Counted from the stretch's first letter, positions 15,208 to 23,765 are shown. The stretch: DNA of 32,705 bases from Desulfuromonadales bacterium (GCA_030145205.1 JAQYVZ010000030.1:1-32705), one strand, 5' to 3'. Notes: generated from the sequence alone by a model not told the origin. Numbers and translations: made by a program.

Positions 15208-16692
15208 ATGCTGAAAAAAATCATGTTGATAACCCCACCGTATCACTGTGGGGTCGTTGAGTCGGCCGGACGTTGGCCGAATCTGGGCTTTATCTACTTG
15301 GCGGGCGAGCTGCGCGCGGCCGGTTTCGAGGTGGTGATCTACGATGCCATGTCGCTCTGGCACGAGTATCCGCAGATCGAGGAGCGTATCCGTGAGGAAC
15401 AGCCGGACGTGGTGGCGACGACGGCGTTTACCGCGACCATCAACGATGCCCTGAAAATCCTAACAATGGCGAAGCGTATCGACCCGCAGGTCACCACTCT
15501 GCTCGGCGGCATTCACCCGACCTTCTGCTACCAGGACATTCTGCAGGAATCACACGACACCGTCGATTTTTGCATCATCGGCGAAGGGGAGCGGACGGCA
15601 CCTGAGCTGATGTCTGCCCTGGTGTCGGGGGGCGACCTGCGCCAGGTTGCCGGTCTTGCCTATTGGCAGGATAACGATGTGGTCGTCACTGCACCGCGGC
15701 CGCTGATCGAAGATCTCGACAGCCTGCGACCTGCCTGGGACATGGTCGACTGGAAAGACTATCCCCTCTACTTTATCGAGGAGACCAACGTCGCCCTGGT
15801 GAATTCGTCACGCGGCTGCCTGCATGAGTGTTCCTTCTGCTCGCAACACAAGTTCTGGAACGGTTCCTACCGGGAACGTGACGCGGAGAAGTTCGTCGCG
15901 GAGATTGCCCACCTGAAACGGGAATACGGCGTCAACGCCTTCTTCGTGGCGGATGAATATCCGACTTACACCGAGGAGCGCTGGGTGAAGATCCTCGATC
16001 TGCTGATCGAAGCGGATCTCGGCGTGCATATCCTGATGGAGACCTGTGTCGGCGATATCCTGCGCGACAAAGACATCCTCTGGAAATACCGCAAGGCAGG
16101 CATCCTGTTCATCTACATGGGTGTAGAGGCGACCAACGAAAAACGGCTGGCAGAGTTCAAAAAGGACATCAAGTTTGCCGAATCGAAAGAGGCGATCCGC
16201 CTGATCAAAGAGGCCGGCATGATCTCGGAGAGTTCGGTGATCCTGGGAATGCCGGACGAAACGCCGGAGACGATTAAGGAAACTTTCGCGCTGGCCCAGG
16301 AGTATGATTCCGACTTTATGCACTTTTTGATGATCGCCCCCTGGCCCTATGCTGACCTCTACGAGGAGTTAAAACCGTATATTGCGGAGACTGATTTCTC
16401 CAAGTACAATCTGGTTGAACCGGTGATTGCTCCCCGCTTCATGACGAGGGAGGAGGTCTTCAAGGAAGTGCTCAACTGCTACAAGAACTACTACATGAGG
16501 AAACTGCCAGAATGGTACCTGATGAAGGGCAATGACCTGAAACGGCACGCCCTGCTGACCGGGATGAAGGCGGTGATGGAGAACTCCTTCCTGAAAGATC
16601 ACATGACCGGATTGGGAAAGATGCCGAAGACGGTTGAAAAGTACCTCGGGTACTTTAAAGGATCTGCCACCAAAAAGGATTCTGCCGCTTAG
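15208..16692 (+). CDS. BchE-like B12-binding radical SAM enzyme, module B
   Basis: A 494-residue paralogue of the module A enzyme, sharing ITPPYHxGVVESAG, GFEV-YDAM-LWH, PDVVATTA and APWPYA. The N-terminal cobalamin-binding fold contains LLGGIHPTF and IGEGE; the radical SAM cluster ligands are C204, C208 and C211 (CLHECSFC). BchE-type marks retained include CSFCSQ, DILRD, PWPYADL, KYNLVEPVI and YYMRK; the NKET motif seen in module A is changed here. The ATG follows the previous stop without a gap. Such enzymes use cobalamin plus S-adenosylmethionine for oxidative or methylation chemistry; the BchE resemblance and the heme-attachment neighbours point to a tetrapyrrole substrate, which is inference. 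Confidence 0.85.
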   Translation: MLKKIMLITPPYHCGVVESAGRWPNLGFIYLAGELRAAGFEVVIYDAMSLWHEYPQIEERIREEQPDVVATTAFTATINDALKILTMAKRIDPQVTTLLGGIHPTFCYQDILQESHDTVDFCIIGEGERTAPELMSALVSGGDLRQVAGLAYWQDNDVVVTAPRPLIEDLDSLRPAWDMVDWKDYPLYFIEETNVALVNSSRGCLHECSFCSQHKFWNGSYRERDAEKFVAEIAHLKREYGVNAFFVADEYPTYTEERWVKILDLLIEADLGVHILMETCVGDILRDKDILWKYRKAGILFIYMGVEATNEKRLAEFKKDIKFAESKEAIRLIKEAGMISESSVILGMPDETPETIKETFALAQEYDSDFMHFLMIAPWPYADLYEELKPYIAETDFSKYNLVEPVIAPRFMTREEVFKEVLNCYKNYYMRKLPEWYLMKGNDLKRHALLTGMKAVMENSFLKDHMTGLGKMPKTVEKYLGYFKGSATKKDSAA

Positions 16693-16703
16693 GAAATCTG
16701 CCC

Positions 16704-17075
16704 ATGTCCGGATTGATGACCGAAATCGATAGCGCCCGTCTGAGCTTCCTGCTGGAGCAGAAGGTGACGGTTGTCGATATTCGTCGCCCTGAGGAATGGC
16801 GCACCACAGGTGTCGTGGCCGGCAGCTTGCTGCTGACCTTTTACGATGATCAAGGCAATTGTGACCTGCAGGCCTGGCTGACCACCATGCAACCCCTGGC
16901 GCCGCCAGACAAACCGCTGATCCTGATCTGCCGCACCGGCTACCGGACCGGCCTGATTGGCGAACTGCTGCTCGAACAGAGCAGCTATCAACAGTTGTAC
17001 AACGTGACCGACGGTATTCTCGGCTGGATCGCCGACGGCTATCCGGCTCAACCTTGGTCCAATTCCCCTGAATAG
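16704..17075 (+). CDS. Single-domain rhodanese-like protein
   Basis: A 123-residue cytoplasmic protein with the rhodanese fold signature: VVDIRRPEEW near residue 23, the persulfide-forming active site Cys76 in the loop CRTGYR, and the closing DGILGWIADGYP. Such enzymes move sulfane sulfur to an acceptor such as cyanide, a thiol or a partner protein. It lies 11 bases after the radical SAM gene on the same strand and is probably the last gene of the module B operon. Sulfur supply or thiol handling for the cytochrome system is possible but not shown. Confidence 0.85.
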   Translation: MSGLMTEIDSARLSFLLEQKVTVVDIRRPEEWRTTGVVAGSLLLTFYDDQGNCDLQAWLTTMQPLAPPDKPLILICRTGYRTGLIGELLLEQSSYQQLYNVTDGILGWIADGYPAQPWSNSPE

Positions 17076-17166
17076 TTGCTGACCGGCCTCGTTCCGTTTA
17101 GAATATCCCTGTTGTCATGTTTATTTTTAGTGGGCGCTGTCCCCTTTTTATGGATACGGACGTTTC

Positions 17167-17997
17167 ATGGAACTGAACACCATCCTGTTTGCTTTCGGAC
17201 TTACCCTGTTTGCCGGTCTCGCGACCGGTATCGGTAGCGCCCTGGCATTTTTTACCCGCACCACCAACACACGTTTCCTGTCTGCAGCCCTCGGTTTCTC
17301 GGCCGGGGTGATGATCTACGTCTCCTTTGTCGAGATTTTCGTCAAGGCGCGGCGAGAGCTGATCATGAGTCTTGGCGAAGTTCCCGGAACCTGGGTAACC
17401 GTGCTCTCCTTTTTCGGCGGCATCGCCCTGATCGCGGTGATCGACAAGCTGGTGCCCAACTACGAGAACCCGCACGAGCTGCATTCGATCGAAGAGATGG
17501 ACCAGGGACTGGAAAATCTGCCGAACAACGAGGCTCACGATTTCGGCAAGCTGAAGCGGATGGGCGTATTTACCGCCCTGGCGATCGGTATACATAACTT
17601 TCCGGAGGGTTTGGCGACCTTTACCGCGGCCCTGACCGACCCGAACCTCGGTATTGCCATCGCGGTGGCGATTGCCATTCACAATATCCCGGAAGGGATC
17701 GCTGTGTCGGTGCCGATCTACTACGCGACCGGCAGTCGCAGCAAGGCGTTCAAGCTCTCATTCCTGTCTGGCCTGTCGGAGCCGGTCGGGGCACTGTTTG
17801 GTTACCTGGTGCTGATGCCGTTTCTGTCGCCGACCCTTTTCGGTGTCCTGTTTGCCGGAGTGGCCGGCATCATGGTGTTCATCTCGCTGGATGAACTGTT
17901 GCCCGCTGCGGAGGAATTCGGTGAGCATCACTTGTCGATCTACGGCATGATCAGCGGCATGGCGGTGATGGCGCTGAGTTTGTTGATGTTTTTGTAA
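17167..17997 (+). CDS. zupT: ZIP-family zinc/divalent metal transporter ZupT
   Basis: A 276-residue inner-membrane importer with eight predicted helices. The two metal-site helices carry [10 protein letters not shown] (H143, E147) and [12 protein letters not shown] (H172, E176), the hallmark of ZupT. A hydrophilic loop between helices 3 and 4 (about 95-130) contains His and many acidic residues, as in other ZIP proteins. Length is close to the E. coli protein (257 residues). It takes up Zn(II) and often Fe(II), Mn(II) or Co(II). The start at 17167 has only a weak ribosome-binding site (GGATACGGA). A Fur-box-like palindrome lies just downstream, not upstream, of the gene. Confidence 0.92.
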   Translation: MELNTILFAFGLTLFAGLATGIGSALAFFTRTTNTRFLSAALGFSAGVMIYVSFVEIFVKARRELIMSLGEVPGTWVTVLSFFGGIALIAVIDKLVPNYENPHELHSIEEMDQGLENLPNNEAHDFGKLKRMGVFTALAIGIHNFPEGLATFTAALTDPNLGIAIAVAIAIHNIPEGIAVSVPIYYATGSRSKAFKLSFLSGLSEPVGALFGYLVLMPFLSPTLFGVLFAGVAGIMVFISLDELLPAAEEFGEHHLSIYGMISGMAVMALSLLMFL

Positions 17998-17999
17998 GG

Positions 18000-18016
18000 G
18001 GAATGATAATCATTCC
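18000..18016. promoter_or_regulatory. Fur-box-like perfect palindrome
   Basis: GGAATGAT and ATCATTCC flank a central A, a perfect 17-base palindrome two bases after the zupT stop. Aligned to the 19-base Fur consensus it agrees at 14 positions, including the whole ATGATAATCAT centre. No good promoter is visible beside it, so it could be an operator, a remnant, or a hairpin at the gene end. Confidence 0.45.
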
Positions 18017-18028
18017 GCAAAGAATAAC

Positions 18029-18120
18029 TCCCCTCTCCCTTGACGGGAGAGGGCCAGGGTGAGGGTGACCAATTCATAAATCATCCCCCTCACCTCAATC
18101 CTCTCCCGCCAGGGGAGAGG
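18029..18120 (+). repeat. Dispersed palindromic repeat, units A and B together
   Basis: Unit A has the perfect stem CCCTCTCCC (18031-18039) and GGGAGAGGG (18045-18053). Unit B has CCTCTCCC (18100-18107) and GGGAGAGG (18113-18120). Between them, positions 18061-18106 match 18992-19037 at 45 of 46 bases. This copy fills most of the zupT-hisN spacer. Confidence 0.9.
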
Positions 18121-18162
18121 AAGATTCGTCGAGAGAGGGTTTCGTTCTAAGAAAGAGCAGAA

Positions 18163-18966
18163 ATGACAACACCTAAAATTGACCTGACAAACGTCCTGCC
18201 GTTTTGCCGTGAACTTCTGGAAGAGGCAGGCGAGATTGCTCTCAGTTATTTCCGTCGCGAACTGGCGGTGGACAACAAGCTCGAAGAAGGCCGCTTCGAT
18301 CCGGTGACCCGTGCCGACCGCGAGGTCGAGGCCTTCCTGCGCAAGGCGCTGCACAAGCACTTTCCGGACTGTGCGGTAATCGGCGAAGAGGGTGGGGTCA
18401 CGCCCGGAACCTCGGAACTAAGCTGGGTGATCGACCCGATCGACGGCACCAAGGCGTTCATCAGCGGCCTGCCGACCTGGGGTATGTTGCTTGGGTTGAA
18501 GCAGGGGCGGCAGTTGCTGGCTGGTATGATGTACCAGCCGTTTACCGGCGAATATTTTGTCGGCAGCACGGCTGGTGCATTTCTGCACCATGGCGAGCAG
18601 CGCCGTGTTTTGCAGACCCGGCAGGGAACATCGCTGGCCGAGGCGATCCTTTATTGCACCCACGAGAGCATGTTCGATGGCCCGGAAAATCTTGCTGCTT
18701 TTCGTCGGGTGGCTGACCGGGTGCGGTTGCAGCGGTTCGGCGGCGACTGCTATGCTTACTGCATGCTGGCGCTCGGTCGCATTGACCTGGTGGTGGAGGA
18801 TACCCTGCAGCCGTATGACATCATGCCCCTGATCCCAATCATCGAGGCGGCTGGCGGGGTGGTGACCGATATCAACGGTGGTCCGGCGGACGAGGGTGGT
18901 TTTGTCGTGGCCGCGGCCAACGCTGCGCTGCATCGTGAAGTGCTGGATGTGATTCGTGAAAAGTGA
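18163..18966 (+). CDS. hisN: Histidinol-phosphatase of the inositol monophosphatase family
   Basis: A 267-residue Mg-dependent phosphatase. The metal-binding motifs are GEEGG (E75/E76), DPIDGTKAFISGLPTWG (D91, D94) and PYDIMPLIPIIEAAGG (D219). The combination DGTKAFISGLPTWG with GGDCYAYCMLALGRIDLVVED is what I know from the HisN histidinol-phosphatases rather than SuhB or CysQ, so I assign dephosphorylation of L-histidinol phosphate, the penultimate step of histidine synthesis. Substrate assignment within this family from sequence alone carries some risk; other sugar- or nucleotide-phosphatase activities are the alternative. It is a stand-alone gene flanked on both sides by copies of the palindromic repeat, with a weak ribosome-binding site. 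Confidence 0.8.
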   Translation: MTTPKIDLTNVLPFCRELLEEAGEIALSYFRRELAVDNKLEEGRFDPVTRADREVEAFLRKALHKHFPDCAVIGEEGGVTPGTSELSWVIDPIDGTKAFISGLPTWGMLLGLKQGRQLLAGMMYQPFTGEYFVGSTAGAFLHHGEQRRVLQTRQGTSLAEAILYCTHESMFDGPENLAAFRRVADRVRLQRFGGDCYAYCMLALGRIDLVVEDTLQPYDIMPLIPIIEAAGGVVTDINGGPADEGGFVVAAANAALHREVLDVIREK

Positions 18967-18991
18967 AACGTAAAACGTAAATTTTATCTGT

Positions 18992-19068
18992 GAGGGTGAC
19001 CAATTCATGAATCATCCCCCTCACCTCAATCCTCTCCTTTAGGCCCTGCGGGTCCGCCAGGGGAGAGG
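18992..19068 (+). repeat. Dispersed palindromic repeat with a 17-base internal insertion
   Basis: Positions 18992-19037 match 18061-18106 at 45 of 46 bases, and 19055-19068 match 18107-18120 exactly. Compared with that copy, 17 bases (19038-19054) are inserted in the left arm of the unit B palindrome, which destroys the simple hairpin. Unit A is missing apart from its end. Confidence 0.88.
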
Positions 19069-19130
19069 AGGACAATGTAACCCGTGATTTTTTTTACCTT
19101 TAACGTTTGACCTTTAACGGGGTGTGTCGC

Positions 19131-20528
19131 ATGCAAAAGTCCTTTGACGTGATCGTGATCGGTAGCGGCCCCGGCGGGGAAGGGGCTTCGATCAGGCTGG
19201 CCAAGGCTGGTAAGTCGGTGGCCGTGGTGGAAGAACACTCACTGGTGGGAGGCGGGTGCACTCACTGGGGGACTATCCCGAGCAAGGCGCTGATCCAGGT
19301 GGTTCGGCAGTATTCCGCTTTCCGGAGGAACCGGTTGTTCGATCGGATGCTGCACCATATGACGATCTCGGCGGCAAACCTGCTGGAGATGGTCGAAGAC
19401 GTGGTGGCCCGCCAGGTGCGTGAGCGTGAAGGCTTCTACGTGCGCAACAATATTGAAGTGATCCAGGGACGGGCCCGCTTCGTGGCACCCAAGATTCTGG
19501 AGATTGATGATGGTGCCGGCACACTGGATACCTTGACCGCTGAGCATTTCGTGGTGTCCACCGGATCACATCCCTTCCGTCCGGATGACGTTGATTTCAC
19601 GCACCCGCGCATCATCGACAGCGATACCATCCTGCAGCTTGAGGAGCTTCCTGAAACCTTGACGGTCTACGGTGCCGGCGTGATCGGCAGCGAATATGCG
19701 TCGGCCTTTCGGAATCTGGGTGTCAGAGTCAATCTGGTAAATACGCGCGGCCGTCTGTTGGAATACCTGGATGACGAGATCAGCAACGCGCTCAGTTATC
19801 ATATGGCGGACGAACAGGGAATTTTGATCCGTCATAACGAGGAGCATGAGAGGGTTGAGACGAGTGACGATGCGGTGACTTTGCATCTCGCCTCCGGCAA
19901 GAAGATCAAGTCGGATCTGCTGCTCTGGGCCAATGGCCGCTCCGGCAACTCGCAGGACCTGGGGCTTGAAAATATCGGTGTGACTCCGGACCACCGGGGC
20001 AACATCCCCGTCAACGATGCGTATCAGATTCCCAATCAGCCGCACATCTATGCCGTCGGCGACATCATCGGTTTCCCCAACCTGGCCAGCGCCGCGTTCG
20101 ATCAGGGGCGTTTCGCCGGAATCCACATTGCCGAAGGTCGCTGCGACGAACACCTGGTTCGGTTCATTCCGACCGGTATCTACACCTCTCCTGAAATCAG
20201 CTGCATCGGTCTGACGGAACAGGAGTTGACGGAGCAGCAGATTCCCTACGAAGTCGGCCGGGCTTTTTTCCGCAACCTCGCCCGCGGCCAGATCTCCGAT
20301 TGCCAGGCCGGTATGTTGAAGCTGCTGTTCCACAGCGATACCCTGGAATTGCTCGGTATTCACTGTTTCGGCAATCACGCTGCAGAAATCCTGCATATCG
20401 GTCAGGCGATCATGTCGCAGCCGGCACCGAACAATCGGATTACCTACTTTTTCAACACCACGTTCAACTATCCGACCATGGCGGAAGCCTACCGGGTGGC
20501 GGCATTTAACGGCTACAATCGGCTTTAG
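19131..20528 (+). CDS. sthA: Soluble pyridine nucleotide transhydrogenase
   Basis: A 465-residue FAD enzyme of the pyridine nucleotide-disulfide oxidoreductase family. The FAD-binding GSGPGGEG stands at 11-18. The usual redox-active disulfide is replaced by CTHWGT (in [15 protein letters not shown]), which marks SthA rather than lipoamide dehydrogenase or glutathione reductase. The NAD-binding [12 protein letters not shown] motif follows near 185, then [16 protein letters not shown], and the dimerisation domain ends [17 protein letters not shown]. It transfers hydride between NADPH and NAD and balances the cofactor pools; length matches E. coli (466). The ATG at 19131 suits the family; an in-frame TTG at 19107 would add eight unlikely residues. 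The next gene starts three bases after its stop. Confidence 0.93.
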   Translation: MQKSFDVIVIGSGPGGEGASIRLAKAGKSVAVVEEHSLVGGGCTHWGTIPSKALIQVVRQYSAFRRNRLFDRMLHHMTISAANLLEMVEDVVARQVREREGFYVRNNIEVIQGRARFVAPKILEIDDGAGTLDTLTAEHFVVSTGSHPFRPDDVDFTHPRIIDSDTILQLEELPETLTVYGAGVIGSEYASAFRNLGVRVNLVNTRGRLLEYLDDEISNALSYHMADEQGILIRHNEEHERVETSDDAVTLHLASGKKIKSDLLLWANGRSGNSQDLGLENIGVTPDHRGNIPVNDAYQIPNQPHIYAVGDIIGFPNLASAAFDQGRFAGIHIAEGRCDEHLVRFIPTGIYTSPEISCIGLTEQELTEQQIPYEVGRAFFRNLARGQISDCQAGMLKLLFHSDTLELLGIHCFGNHAAEILHIGQAIMSQPAPNNRITYFFNTTFNYPTMAEAYRVAAFNGYNRL

Positions 20529-20531
20529 AGC

Positions 20532-21425
20532 GTGTCCATCAAGAATAGACCTTACCTGCTGCTCATTCTGGCAGTGCTCTTCTGGGCCGGCAATTTTATT
20601 GTCGGCCGGGCTTTTCATGGCGAGATCCCGCCGATCGCCCTGGCCTTCTGGCGCTGGGTGGGCGCCGCCTTGTTCATCACGATTCCGTCGATCAAGCACG
20701 TGCGTCTCGACCTCCCTGTCTTGCGCCGCCACTGGCCGGTCCTCCTGCTGCTGGCACTGACCGGCGTCGCCTCCTTCAACACCCTGGTCTACAGCGGCCT
20801 GCAGTACACTCAGGCGATCAATGCGTTTCTGCTGCAATCACTGATTCCTGTCCTGATCGTCCTGCTCTCTTTTTTGCTGTTTCGTGAAAAGGTTAGTCTC
20901 CGGCAGATCTGTGGCGTGCTGGTGTCTCTGTGGGGTGCGGTGACCATTGTTGCGCGCGGCGACTTTAACCTGTTGCAGGCCTTGTCATTCAACCGCGGCG
21001 ACCTGCTGGTGTTCATCGCCGTGGTCGGCTACGCGGTTTATTCGGTCATGCTGCGCAAGCGTCCTCGCGTGCATGCCCTGTCGCTGATTTTTACGACCTT
21101 CTGGTTGGGCACGCTGATGATCCTGCCGTTCTACATCTGGGAGACGCTCAATGTGAAGCCGCTGCAGCTGACGCTGCACACCTCTCTGGCGATCGGCTAT
21201 GTCGCCCTGTTCCCCTCCATTCTCTCCTACCTCTGCTACAATCGCGGCGTGGAGCTGATCGGGGCGAACCGCGCCGGTCTGTTCATCCATCTGATGCCGG
21301 TATTCGGCAGTATCATGGCGATCCTCTTTCTCGGCGAGCGTTTCCTCTGGTTTCACGCGGTCGGCATCGCCCTGATTGCGGTCGGCATCCTGCTGGCAAC
21401 CTTCCGGGTGGCCCGGCAGGAATAA
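20532..21425 (+). CDS. EamA/DMT-family metabolite exporter
   Basis: A 297-residue inner-membrane protein with ten predicted helices in two EamA repeats. The N-terminal LFWAGNFIVGRA and the second repeat's YVALFPSILSYLCYNRGVELIGANRAGLF with PVFGSIMAILFLGE are typical of drug/metabolite transporters. The substrate is not predictable; relatives export amino acids, nucleobases or related metabolites. The start is GTG at 20532, three bases after sthA, so it is read from the same transcript; no strong ribosome-binding site is visible. Confidence 0.87.
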   Translation: MSIKNRPYLLLILAVLFWAGNFIVGRAFHGEIPPIALAFWRWVGAALFITIPSIKHVRLDLPVLRRHWPVLLLLALTGVASFNTLVYSGLQYTQAINAFLLQSLIPVLIVLLSFLLFREKVSLRQICGVLVSLWGAVTIVARGDFNLLQALSFNRGDLLVFIAVVGYAVYSVMLRKRPRVHALSLIFTTFWLGTLMILPFYIWETLNVKPLQLTLHTSLAIGYVALFPSILSYLCYNRGVELIGANRAGLFIHLMPVFGSIMAILFLGERFLWFHAVGIALIAVGILLATFRVARQE

Positions 21426-21549
21426 GTGCTGCCTGTAAATTACGCATTCTCTCCTCTGAAAAGGCTCATTTTATGGTAGCATTGTAAGTAGATGGATCAT
21501 TCTGTAGACATGTTGTGAACCGATTGCATAAACGATAGGGAGAGAGCCC

Positions 21550-22062
21550 ATGACAGAACAAAATGACCAGAACCAGGAGCAGCAGGATCAGAGCCAGGAG
21601 CAGCAGGAAGTCGGTTTGTATGAGAAGCTGGCCAAGCGCACAGCGGAACTGCTGGAGGAAAGCAAGAAAACCCTTGACGAGGCAATGAAAAAAGCAAAAG
21701 AGGAAGTTTCCAAAGCGGGCGACTTCTCCAGTGAGCAAATGGACAAGGTTGCCTCCTACGTGCGGCGGGATTTGACTGAAAACGCCAATAAGGCGAGCGA
21801 GGCCGTGATGACGACGGTCGATCCGCATCGCATGGCGGCCGGGGTGCAAAGTGTTTTTTCCCGCATTCTGACCAGCACGGCCGATGCCTTGAGCGATCTT
21901 GCCCAGAAGGCGGAAAAAAACCTGGAGTTCAAGACTGGTGAAGTGACCAGCCCGGGGACCTTGACCTGCAAGGACTGCGGCGCGGAAATGCACATGAAGA
22001 ACACCACCCGCATTCCGCCCTGTCCCAAATGCCACAAGACTCTTTTCCGCAAGTCGTATTGA
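21550..22062 (+). CDS. YbeL-like protein with C-terminal zinc ribbon (DUF1451 type)
   Basis: A 170-residue cytoplasmic protein in three parts. There is a Gln/Glu-rich tail (1-20), a long charged helical region (about 22-125, probably coiled coil, containing YVRRDL as in E. coli YbeL), and a zinc ribbon with C140/C143 and C158/C161 (CKDC, CPKC). The helical-then-zinc-ribbon layout fits the DUF1451/YbeL family, whose function is unknown. It has a GGGAG ribosome-binding site and a strong terminator directly after it, so it is probably a single-gene transcript. Confidence 0.8.
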   Translation: MTEQNDQNQEQQDQSQEQQEVGLYEKLAKRTAELLEESKKTLDEAMKKAKEEVSKAGDFSSEQMDKVASYVRRDLTENANKASEAVMTTVDPHRMAAGVQSVFSRILTSTADALSDLAQKAEKNLEFKTGEVTSPGTLTCKDCGAEMHMKNTTRIPPCPKCHKTLFRKSY

Positions 22063-22076
22063 GACAAGAACCGACC

Positions 22077-22105
22077 CAGGGGCCCTGCGGGGCCCCTGTT
22101 TTTTT
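22077..22105 (+). terminator. Strong Rho-independent terminator
   Basis: A perfect 9-bp stem, CAGGGGCCC (22077-22085) and GGGCCCCTG (22090-22098), with a four-base loop, is followed at once by seven T residues (22099-22105). It begins 14 bases after the stop of the YbeL-like gene. Confidence 0.95.
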
Positions 22106-22146
22106 AGCCCGCAAATTGCGTGGCCGTTCCCAGGAAGGACTGTTGC

Positions 22147-22581
22147 ATGACCGCACTTGATCAGGCGCTGGAGTATTTTCGGGAAAACCCCGAGGAGGCC
22201 ACCAGTTCGTCAAAATTCTATGACTTGTTTTTAAACACGCTCTTTTACGTGCCGACGGTGATGGAGAAACTGGAGGTCGAGGCTCCGGAGGAGGAAGAAG
22301 ATCTCAGCGTGCCGATGATCGTCGAGGTGGATGGCCTGAACTACCTGATGCTGTTCGATACGGAAAAACGCCTGAAGGACTGGGCGCAGCAGGATGCTCC
22401 CTTTCTGACGGTGCCGGGCCATATGATCTCGGAGTTTGCCGCCCCCGATCTTTACTGGGCTCTGAATGTCGGCACAGATTACGCCAAGCAGTTCGTGCCG
22501 GAAGAGACCGCCTGGATCAAGAGCGTGGTCGCCCAGTGTAAATCCGAGATCGTCAAGCAGACCGGCGCGACCGAGGAGTGA
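22147..22581 (+). CDS. SseB-family protein
   Basis: A 144-residue acidic cytoplasmic protein resembling the N-terminal domain of SseB. It begins with a helical segment (TALDQALEYFRENPEEA) and then has a beta-rich core including VPMIVEVDGLNYLMLFDTEKRLKDW, which matches the SseB pattern of strand, then F-T/D-S-E-x-L-xxW. SseB proteins are poorly understood and were named for serine sensitivity in E. coli. The ATG at 22147 follows AGGAAGG at a good distance; an earlier in-frame start at 22120 has no ribosome-binding site. It is followed by the TPM-domain gene 25 bases on. Confidence 0.7.
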   Translation: MTALDQALEYFRENPEEATSSSKFYDLFLNTLFYVPTVMEKLEVEAPEEEEDLSVPMIVEVDGLNYLMLFDTEKRLKDWAQQDAPFLTVPGHMISEFAAPDLYWALNVGTDYAKQFVPEETAWIKSVVAQCKSEIVKQTGATEE

Positions 22582-22606
22582 TTGTCGGGATGCCTGAGGC
22601 CTTTGC

Positions 22607-23632
22607 ATGAACAGGTGTCGTACCTTCTTTCTGTTGTCAGCCATTTTTTTGACGCTGCTGCTGAGCGCCTGTGGTGACAGCCCTCGTTCGCAAACCACCT
22701 TTATCGATGACCAGCCAAGTCTCCTGAGTGAGATCCAACAGGCGCGGATCAGAGCTTATCACCAGCGTCTGCTTACCGACCTCGATATCCATCTGCAGGT
22801 GACCATTCTCGATGCGGCAGCTCCGGACATCGATCGACGTGCTGTCGAACTGTTTGACGCCTATCGCCTAGGAGAAGCAACCCGGGCCGCCCGTGGTTTG
22901 CTGCTACTGGTCGATCCAAAGGGTCGGCAGGTGCGGCTGGAGGTCGGTTACGACCTGGAGCCGGTTTTCACCGATCTGCTGGTCAGCCGGGTCGAACGGG
23001 AACAGATGATCCCATTCTTTCGGGCCAACCGGGTCGGGGATGGCCTTGAGGCCACCGTGGAGCTGTTAGTCGCCGCGGCACTTGAGGACACAAAGGGGTC
23101 GGTCGCCGGAGGCGGCGAACTGGTGCCTCTGAGCGGTGGGGGCGGCGCGAAAGTCGCCGTTGAAATCGGCTCGGGGGCTGCTCCCAAAGACGCTGTTGAC
23201 GCATCGGAAGACTATGCCCCGGGGGGCAGCCCGGCAGACACGTTGCGGACTTATGCCGAGGTGCTGAGCCTGCGGATCAAGGACCCCGACCTGCCGATCT
23301 ACACGCCAGCCACCCGGGAGTTTTTTCAGCAATGGCTGGTCACTGACGGTCAGCAGGCGAGCGAACTCAAAAGCGTGAGTGCGGCCCTGGAGGTTGGCGA
23401 ACTCCTCCTGAACGATCGCTACGCGGTGCTCCGGTGTCCGCCCGGCATGCGTGCTCATGCGCCCTACCTGCTGCAATTGTCCCCGCAGGGCTGGCAACTC
23501 GACTTCGTGACTATGAGCCAAGTGATCGGTTTCAATCACCGCAACCAGTGGTTTTTCAGAAACCATGAGCATCCGTACCGGTTTGCGTTTACAGATTGGA
23601 CGTTTGATCAACACGGATTTCCGAAGAAATGA
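22607..23632 (+). CDS. TPM-domain lipoprotein (YgcG/Psb32-like)
   Basis: A 341-residue envelope lipoprotein with lipobox LSAC at Cys22. Residues about 33-165 form a TPM (TLP18.3/Psb32/MOLO-1) domain, seen from DDQPSLLSEIQQARI, RGLLLLVDPKGRQVRLEVGYDLEPVFTD and ATVELLVAA. A Gly-rich linker (about 168-200) leads to a C-terminal domain (about 205-341) with no family I recognise. TPM domains occur in Psb32-type photosystem repair proteins and many bacterial membrane proteins, with no single agreed activity. It may be co-transcribed with the SseB-like gene upstream. The C-terminal half is the part most in need of a profile search. Confidence 0.8.
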   Translation: MNRCRTFFLLSAIFLTLLLSACGDSPRSQTTFIDDQPSLLSEIQQARIRAYHQRLLTDLDIHLQVTILDAAAPDIDRRAVELFDAYRLGEATRAARGLLLLVDPKGRQVRLEVGYDLEPVFTDLLVSRVEREQMIPFFRANRVGDGLEATVELLVAAALEDTKGSVAGGGELVPLSGGGGAKVAVEIGSGAAPKDAVDASEDYAPGGSPADTLRTYAEVLSLRIKDPDLPIYTPATREFFQQWLVTDGQQASELKSVSAALEVGELLLNDRYAVLRCPPGMRAHAPYLLQLSPQGWQLDFVTMSQVIGFNHRNQWFFRNHEHPYRFAFTDWTFDQHGFPKK

Positions 23633-23765
23633 CGGCTCTGAATATGCGAAATTGGTGATAAACTTACAAGTCATATGGCTGAGTTTTTGCGGTCATTTGC
23701 CGAGGTTGATTCTTTTTTTGCGATGATATTATGGCCCTTGCCATTTTTTGCCTCCCTTGAGAATT

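Noticed and set aside
3507-16692. Chlorophyll or bacteriochlorophyll synthesis locus
   Set aside because: Only BchE-like proteins are present; no Mg-chelatase, reductase or reaction-centre genes appear, and the context is cytochrome maturation.
18029-19068. CRISPR array or insertion sequence ends
   Set aside because: The repeated units are palindromic, irregularly spaced and interrupted by hisN; there are no uniform spacers, no cas genes and no transposase.
19566-20837. 423-codon minus-strand open frame
   Set aside because: It is the shadow of sthA and the start of the EamA gene, both strongly recognisable on the plus strand; the frame has no family features.
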